Part shown: one piece after another, positions 27,331-36,162 of the stretch | Numbering within the stretch: the first letter of the stretch is position 1 | How the letters are laid out: every line of letters begins with the position of its first letter | NCBI GenBank assembly: GCA_902768715.1 | Contig: CACXMH010000004.1 | Coordinates: 62,001 to 126,000 of the forward strand | Source of the DNA: Fibrobacter succinogenes | GTDB lineage: Bacteria; Fibrobacterota; Fibrobacteria; Fibrobacterales; Fibrobacteraceae | DNA: 64,000 nt | Direction of reading: 5' to 3' | Notes under the pieces: generated by a model | Database searches by the model: none | Told to the model about the DNA's origin: nothing | The model's input: the letters and a program-made list of their open reading frames with translations, nothing else | Made by a program: the position numbers and the translations under genes

Positions 27331-29064
27331 ATGATGCTCAACAAGTTTCTCTCCCGGACGGAATACAGTTCTTACGACGACCTTTACAAGAACTTCAAGA
27401 TTTCCATTCCGGAAAATTTCAATTTTGCCTACGATGTGGTAGATGAATACGCCAAGGAAGAACCCAAGCGCGAAGCCCTGGTCTGGTGTGACGACGAAGA
27501 CGAGAGCCACATCTTTACCTTCAAGGACCTGTCGCTAGCCTCCCAGCGCACGGCCAACTTCTTGGTAGAACAGGGAATCGTCAAGGGCGACCGGGTGATG
27601 CTCATCCTCCGCCGCCGTTACGAATTCTGGTTTTTCCTCTTGGCACTGCACCGCATTGGCGCCATCGCCATCCCGGCCACCAACATGCTGGCCGCCGAAG
27701 ACCTGGAATACCGTTTCAAGGCTGCCGACGTAAAGATGGTGGTGACCTACGACGAGCCCACCCTCCAAAAAGAAGTGGACAAGGCCAAGTCCAAGTGCCC
27801 CTCCGTAGAAAAGCTGGTGACCGTGGGCCAGACCGCCCGCCAGAACTGGATCAGTTTCTACGACGACTACGAAATCTTCCCGGCCAGTTTCCCACGGCCC
27901 ACGGGAGATGCAGCCACCCATAATGACGACATCATGGTGGTGTATTTCACCAGCGGCACAAGTTCCAACCCCAAGATGGTGGCCCACACCTACACCTACC
28001 CTCTGGGACACATCGTCACCGCCAAGTACTGGCAGCACGTGATTGAGGGAGGCCGCCACCTGACGGTTGCCGAAACCGGCTGGGCCAAGGCCCTCTGGGG
28101 AAAAATCTACGGCCAGTGGATTGCAGGCTCTGCCGTGTTCACCTACGACATGAAGGTGTTCATCCCGGGAAAACTCCTGGAAAAGATGGCCGAATACAAG
28201 GTCACTACCTTCTGCGCACCGCCTACAGTATATCGCTACATCCTGCACCACGGCCTTTCCAAGTACGACCTTTCCAGCCTCAAGTACTGCACCACCGCAG
28301 GCGAGGCGCTGAACCTGGACATCTACAACCAGTTCTTTGAACAGACGGGCATCCGCCTTCAAGAAGGTTACGGCCAGACGGAACTGACCCTTACCACCGG
28401 AAACTTCGGCTGGGATATCCCGAAGCCCGGCTCCATCGGCAAGCCTTCGCCGGGCTACCGCATGGAAATCGTCAACGCCGAAGGCGAACCCTGCGGTGTA
28501 GATGAAGTGGGCGAACTGATTATCCAGATTGACCAGGGCAAGCCCTTCGGCATGTTCGGCGGTTACTACCGCGACGAGGAACGTACGGAGAAAGTTTTCG
28601 CAGGCGGAGTTTACCATACCGGCGACACCGCCACCCGGGACAAGGACGGTTATTTCTGGTTCGTGGGCCGCACCGACGACCTGATCAAGAGCTCCGGATA
28701 CCGTATCAGCCCCTTCGAAGTGGAAGAAGTGCTCCACAAGCACCCCGCCGTGCTGGAAGTGGCCGTCACGGGCATCGAGGACAAGGACCGTGGCCAAGCC
28801 GTGAAAGCCACCATCGTGCTCCAGAAGGGCTACGAGGCCTCCAAGGAACTGTCCAAGGAAATCCAACTTTTCGCAAAGAAGATTGCCGCCAGCTACAAGA
28901 GCCCACGCATTATCGACTTCGTGACGGAGCTGCCCAAGACCATCAGCGGAAAGATCCGCCGTGCCACCATCCGCGACAAGGATGCTTCGGCCGCTGCGAC
29001 AGAAAATGCCGAAGCCCAGGCTGGCGAAATCACCGAAACTTCGTCCGAAAAATCGGAAAGCTAA
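27331..29064 (+). CDS. AMP-forming acyl-CoA synthetase
   Basis: This ANL-superfamily enzyme activates a carboxylic acid with ATP and CoA. The phosphate loop is YFTSGTSSNPKMVAHTYTY (A3 motif), EGYGQTELT is A5, YHTGDTATRDKDGYFWFVGR is A7, DDLIKSSGYRISPFEVE is A8, and the catalytic lysine is in KTISGKIRRATIRD (A10). The overall pattern is nearest to medium-chain acyl-CoA synthetases of the ACSM type. The tail after A10 is acidic and unusual. The start may be either of two adjacent ATGs (27331, 27334). The MFS gene follows after 21 bp. Confidence 0.88.
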   Translation: MMLNKFLSRTEYSSYDDLYKNFKISIPENFNFAYDVVDEYAKEEPKREALVWCDDEDESHIFTFKDLSLASQRTANFLVEQGIVKGDRVMLILRRRYEFWFFLLALHRIGAIAIPATNMLAAEDLEYRFKAADVKMVVTYDEPTLQKEVDKAKSKCPSVEKLVTVGQTARQNWISFYDDYEIFPASFPRPTGDAATHNDDIMVVYFTSGTSSNPKMVAHTYTYPLGHIVTAKYWQHVIEGGRHLTVAETGWAKALWGKIYGQWIAGSAVFTYDMKVFIPGKLLEKMAEYKVTTFCAPPTVYRYILHHGLSKYDLSSLKYCTTAGEALNLDIYNQFFEQTGIRLQEGYGQTELTLTTGNFGWDIPKPGSIGKPSPGYRMEIVNAEGEPCGVDEVGELIIQIDQGKPFGMFGGYYRDEERTEKVFAGGVYHTGDTATRDKDGYFWFVGRTDDLIKSSGYRISPFEVEEVLHKHPAVLEVAVTGIEDKDRGQAVKATIVLQKGYEASKELSKEIQLFAKKIAASYKSPRIIDFVTELPKTISGKIRRATIRDKDASAAATENAEAQAGEITETSSEKSES

Positions 29065-29085
29065 CGGCATTCCCGGAGGTCTGTC

Positions 29086-30252
29086 ATGAACAATCGCGTC
29101 CTCAACATCCTCGTTCCGGGAATCGGCCTCCCCCTTTCCCTGGGTACCGTCTATAACTACTCCCAGTACTCCGTCAACATCATGGAGTGCTTCGGCATTT
29201 CTAAGTTCCAGGCGGACATCGGGTTCACCCTGATTATCTTCTTCCTGGGGATGTGCGCCGCTACCTTCGGGCGCATGGTGGAACTGAACCCGAAACGGAT
29301 GTCGGTGGTTTCCACCACGTTATTCGCCATCGGCATGTTCACCCTCTTTGCCGCCACCAAGTTCGGCATACTCCCGCTGTACTACATCGGCTGCTCCTTC
29401 ATGGGTGCGGGCACAGGCATCGGCTACGTGTGCCCCATCAAGCAGTTGCTTTCCAACTTCAGTGACCACAAGGGCCTGGCCTCGGGCCTTGCCATCACGG
29501 GCTTTGGGGCAGGCAAGTTCGTGGCCGCCCCCGCTATCGAGTACCTGCTGGCAAACTTTGAACTGCCCTATCTGTTCCTGATTCTCGGATGCGCCTTCCT
29601 GACGGTCATGTCCGTATGTTCCTGGCTGTTCAGGCCCAATCCCGCCTTTATCATGACCAAGAAGACGGCCATTCCCTTCAAGGACCTGGTCCACACCAAA
29701 TTCCTCACCATGGAATACGTGTCCATCTGGGTCATGTTCTGCATCAACATTTCTTGCGGGCTCGCCCTGATTGCCCAGGAAAAGAGCCTGCTGAAATACC
29801 TGGGATTCAAGGAAATCGCCCTCATCATGGCCCTTACCGCCGTGTTCAACGTGCTGGGCCGTTTCGGCATGAGCACTCTTTCTGACTACATCGGCCGAAA
29901 GGGCGCCTACCACTATGTTTGCTCCCTCAGTATTTTGGCGGCATTCCTCTGCTATACCGAGCAGGCATGGCTTGCCATTTGCGGCATCATGATGGTGGAA
30001 TTCGCCTACGGTGGAAACTTCTCCGTGCTGCCGAGCCTTTTGGCCAAGCGCTTCGGAACCTCCTGCGTTTCCACGGTTCACGCCATGACACTATCCGGCT
30101 GGGGAATCGCAGGCATCATCGGCCCTACCCTCGGAAACATCTTTACAGGAAACAACCTGTTCCTGGTGCTGGGCGGGCTTTACCTGTTCGGGTTCACCAT
30201 GATGGAAATCTTCGTGAAGAAGGATTCCCACCAGGAGATTAAGGGTGTGTAA
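29086..30252 (+). CDS. MFS transporter, oxalate/formate antiporter-like
   Basis: About twelve transmembrane segments span the 388 residues. The N-terminal GIGLPLSLGTVYNYSQYSVNI and the segment GAGTGIGYVCPIKQLLSNFSDHKGLASGLAITGFGAG resemble the OFA (oxalate:formate antiporter) family. The loop GRFGMSTLSDYIGRKGAYH between segments 8 and 9 is MFS-typical. Co-orientation with the acyl-CoA synthetase suggests uptake or release of a carboxylate that the synthetase uses, but the substrate cannot be read from sequence. Confidence 0.85.
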   Translation: MNNRVLNILVPGIGLPLSLGTVYNYSQYSVNIMECFGISKFQADIGFTLIIFFLGMCAATFGRMVELNPKRMSVVSTTLFAIGMFTLFAATKFGILPLYYIGCSFMGAGTGIGYVCPIKQLLSNFSDHKGLASGLAITGFGAGKFVAAPAIEYLLANFELPYLFLILGCAFLTVMSVCSWLFRPNPAFIMTKKTAIPFKDLVHTKFLTMEYVSIWVMFCINISCGLALIAQEKSLLKYLGFKEIALIMALTAVFNVLGRFGMSTLSDYIGRKGAYHYVCSLSILAAFLCYTEQAWLAICGIMMVEFAYGGNFSVLPSLLAKRFGTSCVSTVHAMTLSGWGIAGIIGPTLGNIFTGNNLFLVLGGLYLFGFTMMEIFVKKDSHQEIKGV

Positions 30253-30258
30253 AAGGAG

Positions 30259-30279
30259 ATGCCCGACCAAGTCGGGCAT
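30259..30279. terminator. Hairpin between convergent MFS and hemL genes
   Basis: ATGCCCGAC and GTCGGGCAT are perfect 9-bp arms with a 3-nt loop. There is no good T-run on the plus strand, and only CTCCTTTT on the minus strand. It could serve both genes as a weak terminator. Confidence 0.55.
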
Positions 30280-30299
30280 GACAACGCCAACGATAAATC

Positions 30300-31586
30300 C
30301 TATAGGCTCTTGAAAACTTTCCTGGCGGCATCGACGGTTCGGTCGATGTCGTTTTCCGTATGGGCGGCACTCACGAAGATGGCTTCGAACTGGCTTGGTG
30401 CCAGGTAGATTCCCTGGTCTAGCATTCCCAAGAAATACCTGCGGAACAGTTCCAAATCGGACTTTTGCACGTCGGCAAAACACGTAACCGGGCCTTCGGT
30501 AAAGAAGATACAGCCCATGGAACCCACCTGGTTTGCAGAAATGGTGACCCCTGCAGAGGCGGCTGCGTCCCTGAGGCCGTCGAGAAGGCGCTTGGTCATG
30601 GCTTCGGCGTGAACATAATATTCCGGATGACTATGCAGTTCACGCATAGTGGAAAGTCCTGCCGCCATGGCCACCGGATTCCCTGAAAGGGTTCCCGCCT
30701 GGTAGATTCCGCCCAAGGGGGCAATCTGCTGCATCACGTCCAGTCGACCACCGTAGGCGCCTACCGGCATGCCTCCGCCGATAATCTTTCCGAAGGTGGT
30801 CAGGTCCGGCTTGATGCCGTACAGTCCCTGGGCGCAGTGGATTCCTACACGGAATCCCGTCATCACCTCATCTACAATCAAAAGGGCGCCGTGTTTCTTG
30901 GTCTCTTCGGAAAGGGCCTGCAGGAATTCCGGCTTGGCAGGCACTACCCCCATGTTCCCGGCCACAGGCTCCACGATCACTCCGGCGATTTCGTCGCCAA
31001 TCTTGTCGAACAGTTCCCGAACACCGGCAACATCGTTGTACTGTAGCGTCAAGGTGTACTTGGCCAGGTCAGCAGGCACGCCCTTGCTGCTGGGCTTGCC
31101 CGTGGTGAGCATTCCCGAGCCCGCCTTGATGAGCAAGCTATCGCTATGGCCGTGGTAACAGCCCTCGAACTTCACAATCTTGTCGCGGCCGGTAAACCCA
31201 CGTGCCGCTCGGATGGCACTCATGGTGGCCTCGGTCCCGCTGTTCACCATGCGGATCATCTCCACGCTGGGCACAAGGCTCATCACCAGTTTTGCCAGTT
31301 CCGATTCCAGGCCGCAAGGAGCCCCAAAGCTAAGACCGTCCTGGGCAGTTTCTGCCACCGCCTTGATAACCGCGTCGTGGGCGTGTCCCAAAAGCATGGG
31401 GCCCCAGCTGCCCACGTAGTCAATGTAGTCGTTTCCGTCCACATCGTAGATGTGGCTTCCCTTGGCGCGGGCAATAAAAGGAGGTGTGGACCCCACGTTG
31501 CTGTATGCACGGACGGGGCTGTTCACGCCACCAGGCATCAAGGTCTTGGCTTCTGCAAATAACTTTTCACTGAGATTGTGATTCAT
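30300..31586 (-). CDS. hemL: Glutamate-1-semialdehyde 2,1-aminomutase
   Basis: HemL makes 5-aminolevulinate, the first tetrapyrrole precursor of the C5 pathway. The sequence has [15 protein letters not shown], the [15 protein letters not shown] segment, [11 protein letters not shown] and the PLP lysine in [18 protein letters not shown]. The length, 428 residues, is normal. ATG 31586 is chosen over TTG 31595, since homologues begin [10 protein letters not shown]-like. hemB lies 1 kb upstream on the same strand, separated by two lipoprotein genes, each with its own terminator. Confidence 0.96.
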   Translation of the reverse strand: MNHNLSEKLFAEAKTLMPGGVNSPVRAYSNVGSTPPFIARAKGSHIYDVDGNDYIDYVGSWGPMLLGHAHDAVIKAVAETAQDGLSFGAPCGLESELAKLVMSLVPSVEMIRMVNSGTEATMSAIRAARGFTGRDKIVKFEGCYHGHSDSLLIKAGSGMLTTGKPSSKGVPADLAKYTLTLQYNDVAGVRELFDKIGDEIAGVIVEPVAGNMGVVPAKPEFLQALSEETKKHGALLIVDEVMTGFRVGIHCAQGLYGIKPDLTTFGKIIGGGMPVGAYGGRLDVMQQIAPLGGIYQAGTLSGNPVAMAAGLSTMRELHSHPEYYVHAEAMTKRLLDGLRDAAASAGVTISANQVGSMGCIFFTEGPVTCFADVQKSDLELFRRYFLGMLDQGIYLAPSQFEAIFVSAAHTENDIDRTVDAARKVFKSL

Positions 31587-31601
31587 ATCCCTCAAAATAG
31601 A

Positions 31602-31626
31602 AAATCCGACCCAAGGGCCGGACTTT
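31602..31626 (-). terminator. Terminator after the first of two paired lipoproteins
   Basis: On the minus strand AAAGTCCGGCCC TT GGGTCGGATTTT forms an 11-12 bp stem with one G-U pair, then TCTATTTT. It lies between the lipoprotein gene and hemL. Confidence 0.75.
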
Positions 31627-31649
31627 CCACTAATTTAGTTAGGCAGGGA

Positions 31650-32003
31650 TTATTTGAGGCCCTTTTCCATCTCTGCCCACATTTCCTCTGTTTCCTTGCA
31701 GGACTTTTCTGCATCGGCCTTCAAGGTTTCCACAGTCTGGTCTCCCTTGGGGTAAACAAACTCTTTGCCATTTGTTGTATCTACAGCAGGGCCTTCCATG
31801 GTATGGACAATGCTGTCACCCCGGACAATCCAAACAGCCGTGGTGGTTTCGCCGTACACGGTCACCTGAGTCACGGAACTGTCAGTGGCGGTCACGGTGC
31901 AGCTTTCATCACCACCGTTGGCGGCAGAAGAGGAAGAATCATCGCTGCAGGCGGCAAAGTAGGCTGCGGTGCCAAGAGCGGCAAGAATCATGAGCTTTTT
32001 CAT
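31650..32003 (-). CDS. Small lipoprotein, paralogue of the gene at 32103-32435
   Basis: The start is the ATG at 32003 with GGAG 6 nt upstream (ATG 32015 overlaps that site). The signal MKKLMILAALGTAAYFAAC is followed by a Ser/Asp linker, then a domain of about 90 residues with TTAVWIVRGDSIVH and one further Cys (EKSCKETEEM). The next gene upstream has the same plan. Function is unknown. Confidence 0.7.
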   Translation of the reverse strand: MKKLMILAALGTAAYFAACSDDSSSSAANGGDESCTVTATDSSVTQVTVYGETTTAVWIVRGDSIVHTMEGPAVDTTNGKEFVYPKGDQTVETLKADAEKSCKETEEMWAEMEKGLK

Positions 32004-32047
32004 TTTTATCTCCATTGATGTTTATGTGTCCAGGCACAATAATAATT

Positions 32048-32079
32048 AAAAAAGCCCAGCCCGAAGGCTGGACTTTTTT
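32048..32079. terminator. Strong bidirectional-type terminator between the two lipoproteins
   Basis: AAAAAAGCCCAGCC (32048-32061) and GGCTGGACTTTTTT (32066-32079) pair over 14 positions with one wobble and a CGAA tetraloop, with A- and T-runs on both sides. It follows the minus-strand gene ending at 32103. Confidence 0.85.
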
Positions 32080-32102
32080 AAGCATATCCGTTTTTTAAAC
32101 GA

Positions 32103-32435
32103 TTACTTGGCTGCATTCTTGTCTTCTTCGTACATCTTGATTGCAGTTTCGCAACCCTTCTTGGCAAATTCTTCAACGAATTTGAGGTCTTCACCTTCGA
32201 CGAGAGGACTCATCGTCGTGGAATCCGCAGTTACAATCTTGAGAGAATCGCCCACGATAGTATAAACGTCTGTGGTCTTCTTGCCTTCGATGTCCCATTC
32301 GGTGACAACGGACTCGCCTTCCACCTTCACTTCACAACTGAAGGTTCCAGCCTTGGCAGAAGAGGAATCGTCATCGCCACAGGCGGTGAAGAGAGCAGCA
32401 GCGCCGAGAGCGGCAACAAGCATGAGTTTTTTCAT
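32103..32435 (-). CDS. Small lipoprotein, paralogue of the gene at 31650-32003
   Basis: ATG 32435 with GGAG 7 nt upstream gives the signal MKKLMLVAALGAAALFTAC, followed by GDDDSSSAKA and a domain with TEWDIEGKKTTDVYTIVGDS and a single Cys in AKKGCETAIKMYEED. The signal peptide, the D-S-S-S linker, the central W-x-I-x-G region and the C-terminal Cys match its neighbour, so the pair probably arose by tandem duplication. Function is unknown. Confidence 0.7.
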   Translation of the reverse strand: MKKLMLVAALGAAALFTACGDDDSSSAKAGTFSCEVKVEGESVVTEWDIEGKKTTDVYTIVGDSLKIVTADSTTMSPLVEGEDLKFVEEFAKKGCETAIKMYEEDKNAAK

Positions 32436-32547
32436 TTTTTTCTCCATTGAACGCAAATAAATTTGCTTTGTTAAAATGTTGTAATCAATCTATATTTTTT
32501 TTTGCATTAATATCAAATCAACACAAAAAAAAACCGTAAAAAGAAAG

Positions 32548-33513
32548 TTACAACAATCCCTTCTCCAGAGCTTCCTTGGCGTGGTAAGTGATGATAATGT
32601 CGGCGCCCGCCCGCTTGAAGGCCAACAGGTTTTCGCGAATGATGGCATCTTCGTCGATAAGGCCAAGGTTTGCAGCGGCCTTTACCATGGCGTATTCACC
32701 GCTTACATTGTAAACTGCCACCGGCACATCGCTGATTTCAGAAGTCTGGCGAAGCACATCCAAGAAGGCCAGACCGGGCTTCACCATCACTACATCGGCA
32801 CCTTCTTCCAAATCCAGCTCTATTTCCCGCAAGGCCTCACGACCATTACGCACGTCCATCTGGTAGCCCTTGCGGTTGCCACACTGCGGGGCCGAACCGG
32901 CCGCCTCACGGAACGGTCCGTAGTAGGCGCTGGCAAATTTCGCGCTGTAAGACATGATCGGCGTGTTCTTGAAACCGTTCTCGTCCAGTTTTTCGCGGAT
33001 AGCCGCCACGCGGCCATCCATCATATCGCTGGGAGCCACCATGTCGGCTCCTGCCACCGCATGGGAAAGTGCGGTTTTCGCCAAAAGTTCCAAAGTAGCG
33101 TCGTTATCCACTTCGCCGTCCTTCAAGATGCCGCAATGACCGTGGCTCATGTATTCGCACAGGCATACGTCGGTAATGATGTAGAGTTCCGGGAACCTGG
33201 CCTTCAGGGCGCGGACCGCGCGCTGGATAATACCGTCATCGTCGTAGGCGGAGCTCGCCATTTCGTCTTTCATGTCGGGAATGCCGAACAGCAAGATAGA
33301 CTTGAGTCCAAGGGCCGCATAACCGTCCACCTCTTTCAGCAGTTCGTCGATAGAAAAACGGAACTGTCCCGGCATAGACGGAATTTCTTCCTTGATTCCC
33401 GAACCTTCCTTTACAAACAGAGGGTACACCAGGGATGCCGGATTCACGGCAGTTTCGGCAACCATGTTTCTGATAGTTTCGTTCTTGCGCAAGCGACGGG
33501 GACGTTTAATCAT
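32548..33513 (-). CDS. hemB: Delta-aminolevulinic acid dehydratase (porphobilinogen synthase)
   Basis: HemB condenses two 5-aminolevulinates to porphobilinogen. Both Schiff-base lysines are visible, in YSAKFASAYYGPFREAAGSAP-type context and in VMVKPGLAFLD. The Cys-rich DVCLCEYMSHGHCG marks the zinc-dependent form. ATG 33513 has TTGGAG 7 nt upstream. The gene is divergent from dnaG with a 50-bp gap that must hold both promoters. Confidence 0.96.
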   Translation of the reverse strand: MIKRPRRLRKNETIRNMVAETAVNPASLVYPLFVKEGSGIKEEIPSMPGQFRFSIDELLKEVDGYAALGLKSILLFGIPDMKDEMASSAYDDDGIIQRAVRALKARFPELYIITDVCLCEYMSHGHCGILKDGEVDNDATLELLAKTALSHAVAGADMVAPSDMMDGRVAAIREKLDENGFKNTPIMSYSAKFASAYYGPFREAAGSAPQCGNRKGYQMDVRNGREALREIELDLEEGADVVMVKPGLAFLDVLRQTSEISDVPVAVYNVSGEYAMVKAAANLGLIDEDAIIRENLLAFKRAGADIIITYHAKEALEKGLL

Positions 33514-33551
33514 AATAGACTCCAATTTATAACTCCAATATAAAAAAAAGC

Positions 33552-33559
33552 TAAATTTG
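33552..33559 (+). promoter_or_regulatory. Candidate promoter element TAAATTTG of dnaG
   Basis: TAAATTTG is followed by GGCC and the ATG at 33564. There is no space for a ribosome-binding site, so transcription would begin at or next to the start codon. Confidence 0.5.
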
Positions 33560-33563
33560 GGCC

Positions 33564-35429
33564 ATGCCCTTTTACCCTAACGAAGTCATCCAACAGCTCA
33601 AATCTGAAGCCGACATCACGGCCGTCATTGAGCAGTTTTTGCCCCTGAAAAGGTCGGGCAACGGACGCTACGTTGGGGTGTGCCCCTTCCACGACGACCA
33701 CTCCCCCTCCATGTACGTAAACCCCACCCTGGGCATCTACAAGTGCTTTGCCTGCGGTGCCGGCGGAGACGTGTTCAAGTTCGTGCAGGAACACGAAAAA
33801 ATCGACTTTAACGCCGCCGTGAAATGGGTGGCGGATTTTTGCAGTTTCGAGCTGCCCAGCGTGGGCAACCCCGAACGGGCCGAAATCACCGAAGAGCGTG
33901 AACTGGTCCGCAAGCTGAACGAACTGGCCTGTGAGTGGTTCGAAGAACAGCTGACCCGCAGCCCCAAGGCACTGCAGTATCTGGGCAGCCGCCATATTTC
34001 CGAACCAACCCGCAAGCAGTTCCACATCGGCTACGCTCCCGACGGCCGCGAAGGTTTCGTAGGCTACGCCGCCAAGAAAGGGTTCTCTCCCAAGGAATGC
34101 GTCAAGGCGGGCCTTGCCGTAGAAAAGGAGAACGGCGGTATTTCCGACAAGTTCCGGGACCGTCTGATGATTGCCATCCAGAACATTTCCGGCGTGGTGG
34201 TGGCCTTCGGAGGGCGCGACCTTTCCGGCAAGAGTCCGGCAAAATACATGAACAGTCCGGAAACAATCCTTTACCATAAGAGCGATATCCTTTTCGGGCT
34301 GAACCACAGCAAGAACGCCATCGCCAACGAAAACGCGGTCATCATCGTAGAAGGATACTTCGACCTGATAAGCCTTTACCAGGGCGGCGTGCAGAACGTG
34401 GTGGCGGCCTCGGGCACTGCCCTTACCGAGAACCACGCCAGCATCCTTTCCCGCTATGCGAAAACCGCCTACCTGGTCTTCGACGGCGACGCGGCAGGCC
34501 AAAAGGCCACCCTCCGCTCCCTGGAAATCGTGCTCCCCAAGGGAATCGGCCCGAAGGTATTCGCCCTTTCAAGACCCGACGGCACCAAGATCGACCCCGA
34601 CAACTTCGTGAACGAGCGTGGCGCAGACGCCTTCCGCGACGAACTGAAGAATGCCGAAGACTGGCTCAGCTACCTTTCCCACATGAAGGACCTTTCCAGC
34701 ATCGAGGCCCGAGCAAGCTTTATCACCTACGCCAAGTCCCTCATCAAAAGCATCGGGAACACGGAACTCCGTAACCAGTACGTAAAGCTCCTTTCGGAGC
34801 GTTTCGACACCAGCAGGTCCCTGAACGACGTCCAGCAAATCCACGTGAAGCACAAGCCTACCGCCGAGCAGGAGCAAGCGCAAGAAGTCCTTCAAGAAGA
34901 AGCGGCCATGGTCCAGTGGAACCTGATTCCGCCCCTGGAAATCCGGTTTGCAAACCTGCTGTACCGAAACCCTACGTTGCTGGACAGGGCCTGCGAATTC
35001 TTTGACATGAACCTGGCCGAAAGCGGCATCCAGCTTTTGGAATCTTCCGTCGTAGATGAATTCGTGAACACCTCCATCGCCCACTACGCCGAAACGGGCT
35101 ACTTTTCGCCCCAAACGCTTTACGAAATCCTGCCAAGGCAGGGCCAGCTCTTTATGGAAGGCCTGCCCGAAGAAACCTGGACACCGCCCAAGGAAATCAA
35201 CGAGTTCTACGACACCCTCATGGTGCTCATGTTGCGTTTTTGCGACAGGGAAAAAAAGAACATCCAGCTGGACAGCGCCGAAGGAATCCAGAAGCGCATG
35301 GACATCTACGCGTTCACGCAGGAATTGCAGAAACTGGACGCCTCCTACAAGAAAGGCGGCATTGACATCAACCAATTTGCAGACAGAATTATCAGCAGCA
35401 AGGATAGGCTCATCCATGTTATCCATTAA
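33564..35429 (+). CDS. dnaG: DNA primase
   Basis: DnaG synthesises RNA primers at the replication fork. The CHC2 zinc finger is VCPFHDDHSPSMYVNP ... YKCFACGAGGDVFKFV near residues 40-75. The catalytic core includes GFGGRDL-like FGGRDLSGKSPAKYMNSPET, and the TOPRIM motifs are VEGYFDLISL and VFDGDAAG. The C-terminal helicase-binding part is present but diverged. At 621 residues the protein is of usual length. The 3' end overlaps sufC by 14 bp. A second, cut-off primase-like gene lies at the right end of the window. Confidence 0.95.
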   Translation: MPFYPNEVIQQLKSEADITAVIEQFLPLKRSGNGRYVGVCPFHDDHSPSMYVNPTLGIYKCFACGAGGDVFKFVQEHEKIDFNAAVKWVADFCSFELPSVGNPERAEITEERELVRKLNELACEWFEEQLTRSPKALQYLGSRHISEPTRKQFHIGYAPDGREGFVGYAAKKGFSPKECVKAGLAVEKENGGISDKFRDRLMIAIQNISGVVVAFGGRDLSGKSPAKYMNSPETILYHKSDILFGLNHSKNAIANENAVIIVEGYFDLISLYQGGVQNVVAASGTALTENHASILSRYAKTAYLVFDGDAAGQKATLRSLEIVLPKGIGPKVFALSRPDGTKIDPDNFVNERGADAFRDELKNAEDWLSYLSHMKDLSSIEARASFITYAKSLIKSIGNTELRNQYVKLLSERFDTSRSLNDVQQIHVKHKPTAEQEQAQEVLQEEAAMVQWNLIPPLEIRFANLLYRNPTLLDRACEFFDMNLAESGIQLLESSVVDEFVNTSIAHYAETGYFSPQTLYEILPRQGQLFMEGLPEETWTPPKEINEFYDTLMVLMLRFCDREKKNIQLDSAEGIQKRMDIYAFTQELQKLDASYKKGGIDINQFADRIISSKDRLIHVIH

Positions 35430-36162
35430 AGACTTAAAGGCAAGCATCGAAGACGGAACCCAGATTCTGAAAGGAATCAATCTGGAAGTCAAGGCGGGAG
35501 AAGTCCACGCCATCATGGGCCCAAACGGCTCCGGTAAGAGCACCCTCTCCAAGGTCATCGCCGGTCACCCCGCCTATCATGTAGATGGCGGCTCCGTCAC
35601 GCTGGACGGCAAGGACCTGCTCCAGATGGAAATCAACGAACGGGCCAACAGCGGGCTGTTCATCAGCACCCAGTACCCCACCGAAATCCCCGGCGTAAAC
35701 AACGTGGAATTCCTGAAGATGGCACTGAACAGCAAGCGGGCCTTCTTGGGACTCCCCGAAATCGGAGATGCCGAATTCAAGAAACTCATCGACGAAAAGA
35801 TGGAGCTTCTTGAAATGGACGAACGCTACCGAGACCGCGGCGTAAACGAAGGCTACTCCGGCGGCGAAAAAAAGCGCAACGAAATTCTGCAGATGGCCAT
35901 TTTAGACCCGAAAGTTTCCCTGCTGGACGAAACCGATTCCGGCCTGGACATCGACGCGCTGCGCATCGTGGCCGGCGGTATCAACCACATTATGGGCCCT
36001 GACAAGGCGGTGATTCTGGTGACCCACTACCAGAGGCTCTTGGACTACATCAAGCCCGACTTTGTCCACGTGCTCCGTCACGGAAAAATCATCCTGAGCG
36101 GTGGCCCGGAGCTGGCCCTCGAACTGGAAGAAAAGGGCTACGACTGGATCGAGGAAAAATGA
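35416..36162 (+). CDS. sufC: Fe-S cluster assembly ATPase SufC
   Basis: SufC is the ABC-type ATPase of the SufBCD complex. Walker A is GPNGSGKST, the signature is GYSGGEKKRNEI, and the Walker B region is VSLLDETDSGLDIDALR, where the usual Asp-Glu pair is read as DET, as in other SufC proteins. ATG 35416 lies inside the end of dnaG. The TGA overlaps the start of sufD. The length, 248 residues, is normal. Confidence 0.97.
   Translation: MLSIKDLKASIEDGTQILKGINLEVKAGEVHAIMGPNGSGKSTLSKVIAGHPAYHVDGGSVTLDGKDLLQMEINERANSGLFISTQYPTEIPGVNNVEFLKMALNSKRAFLGLPEIGDAEFKKLIDEKMELLEMDERYRDRGVNEGYSGGEKKRNEILQMAILDPKVSLLDETDSGLDIDALRIVAGGINHIMGPDKAVILVTHYQRLLDYIKPDFVHVLRHGKIILSGGPELALELEEKGYDWIEEK

Noticed and set aside
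27535-29070. Minus-strand open frame of 511 codons opposite the acyl-CoA synthetase
   Set aside because: It is a shadow of a gene that has all ANL motifs.
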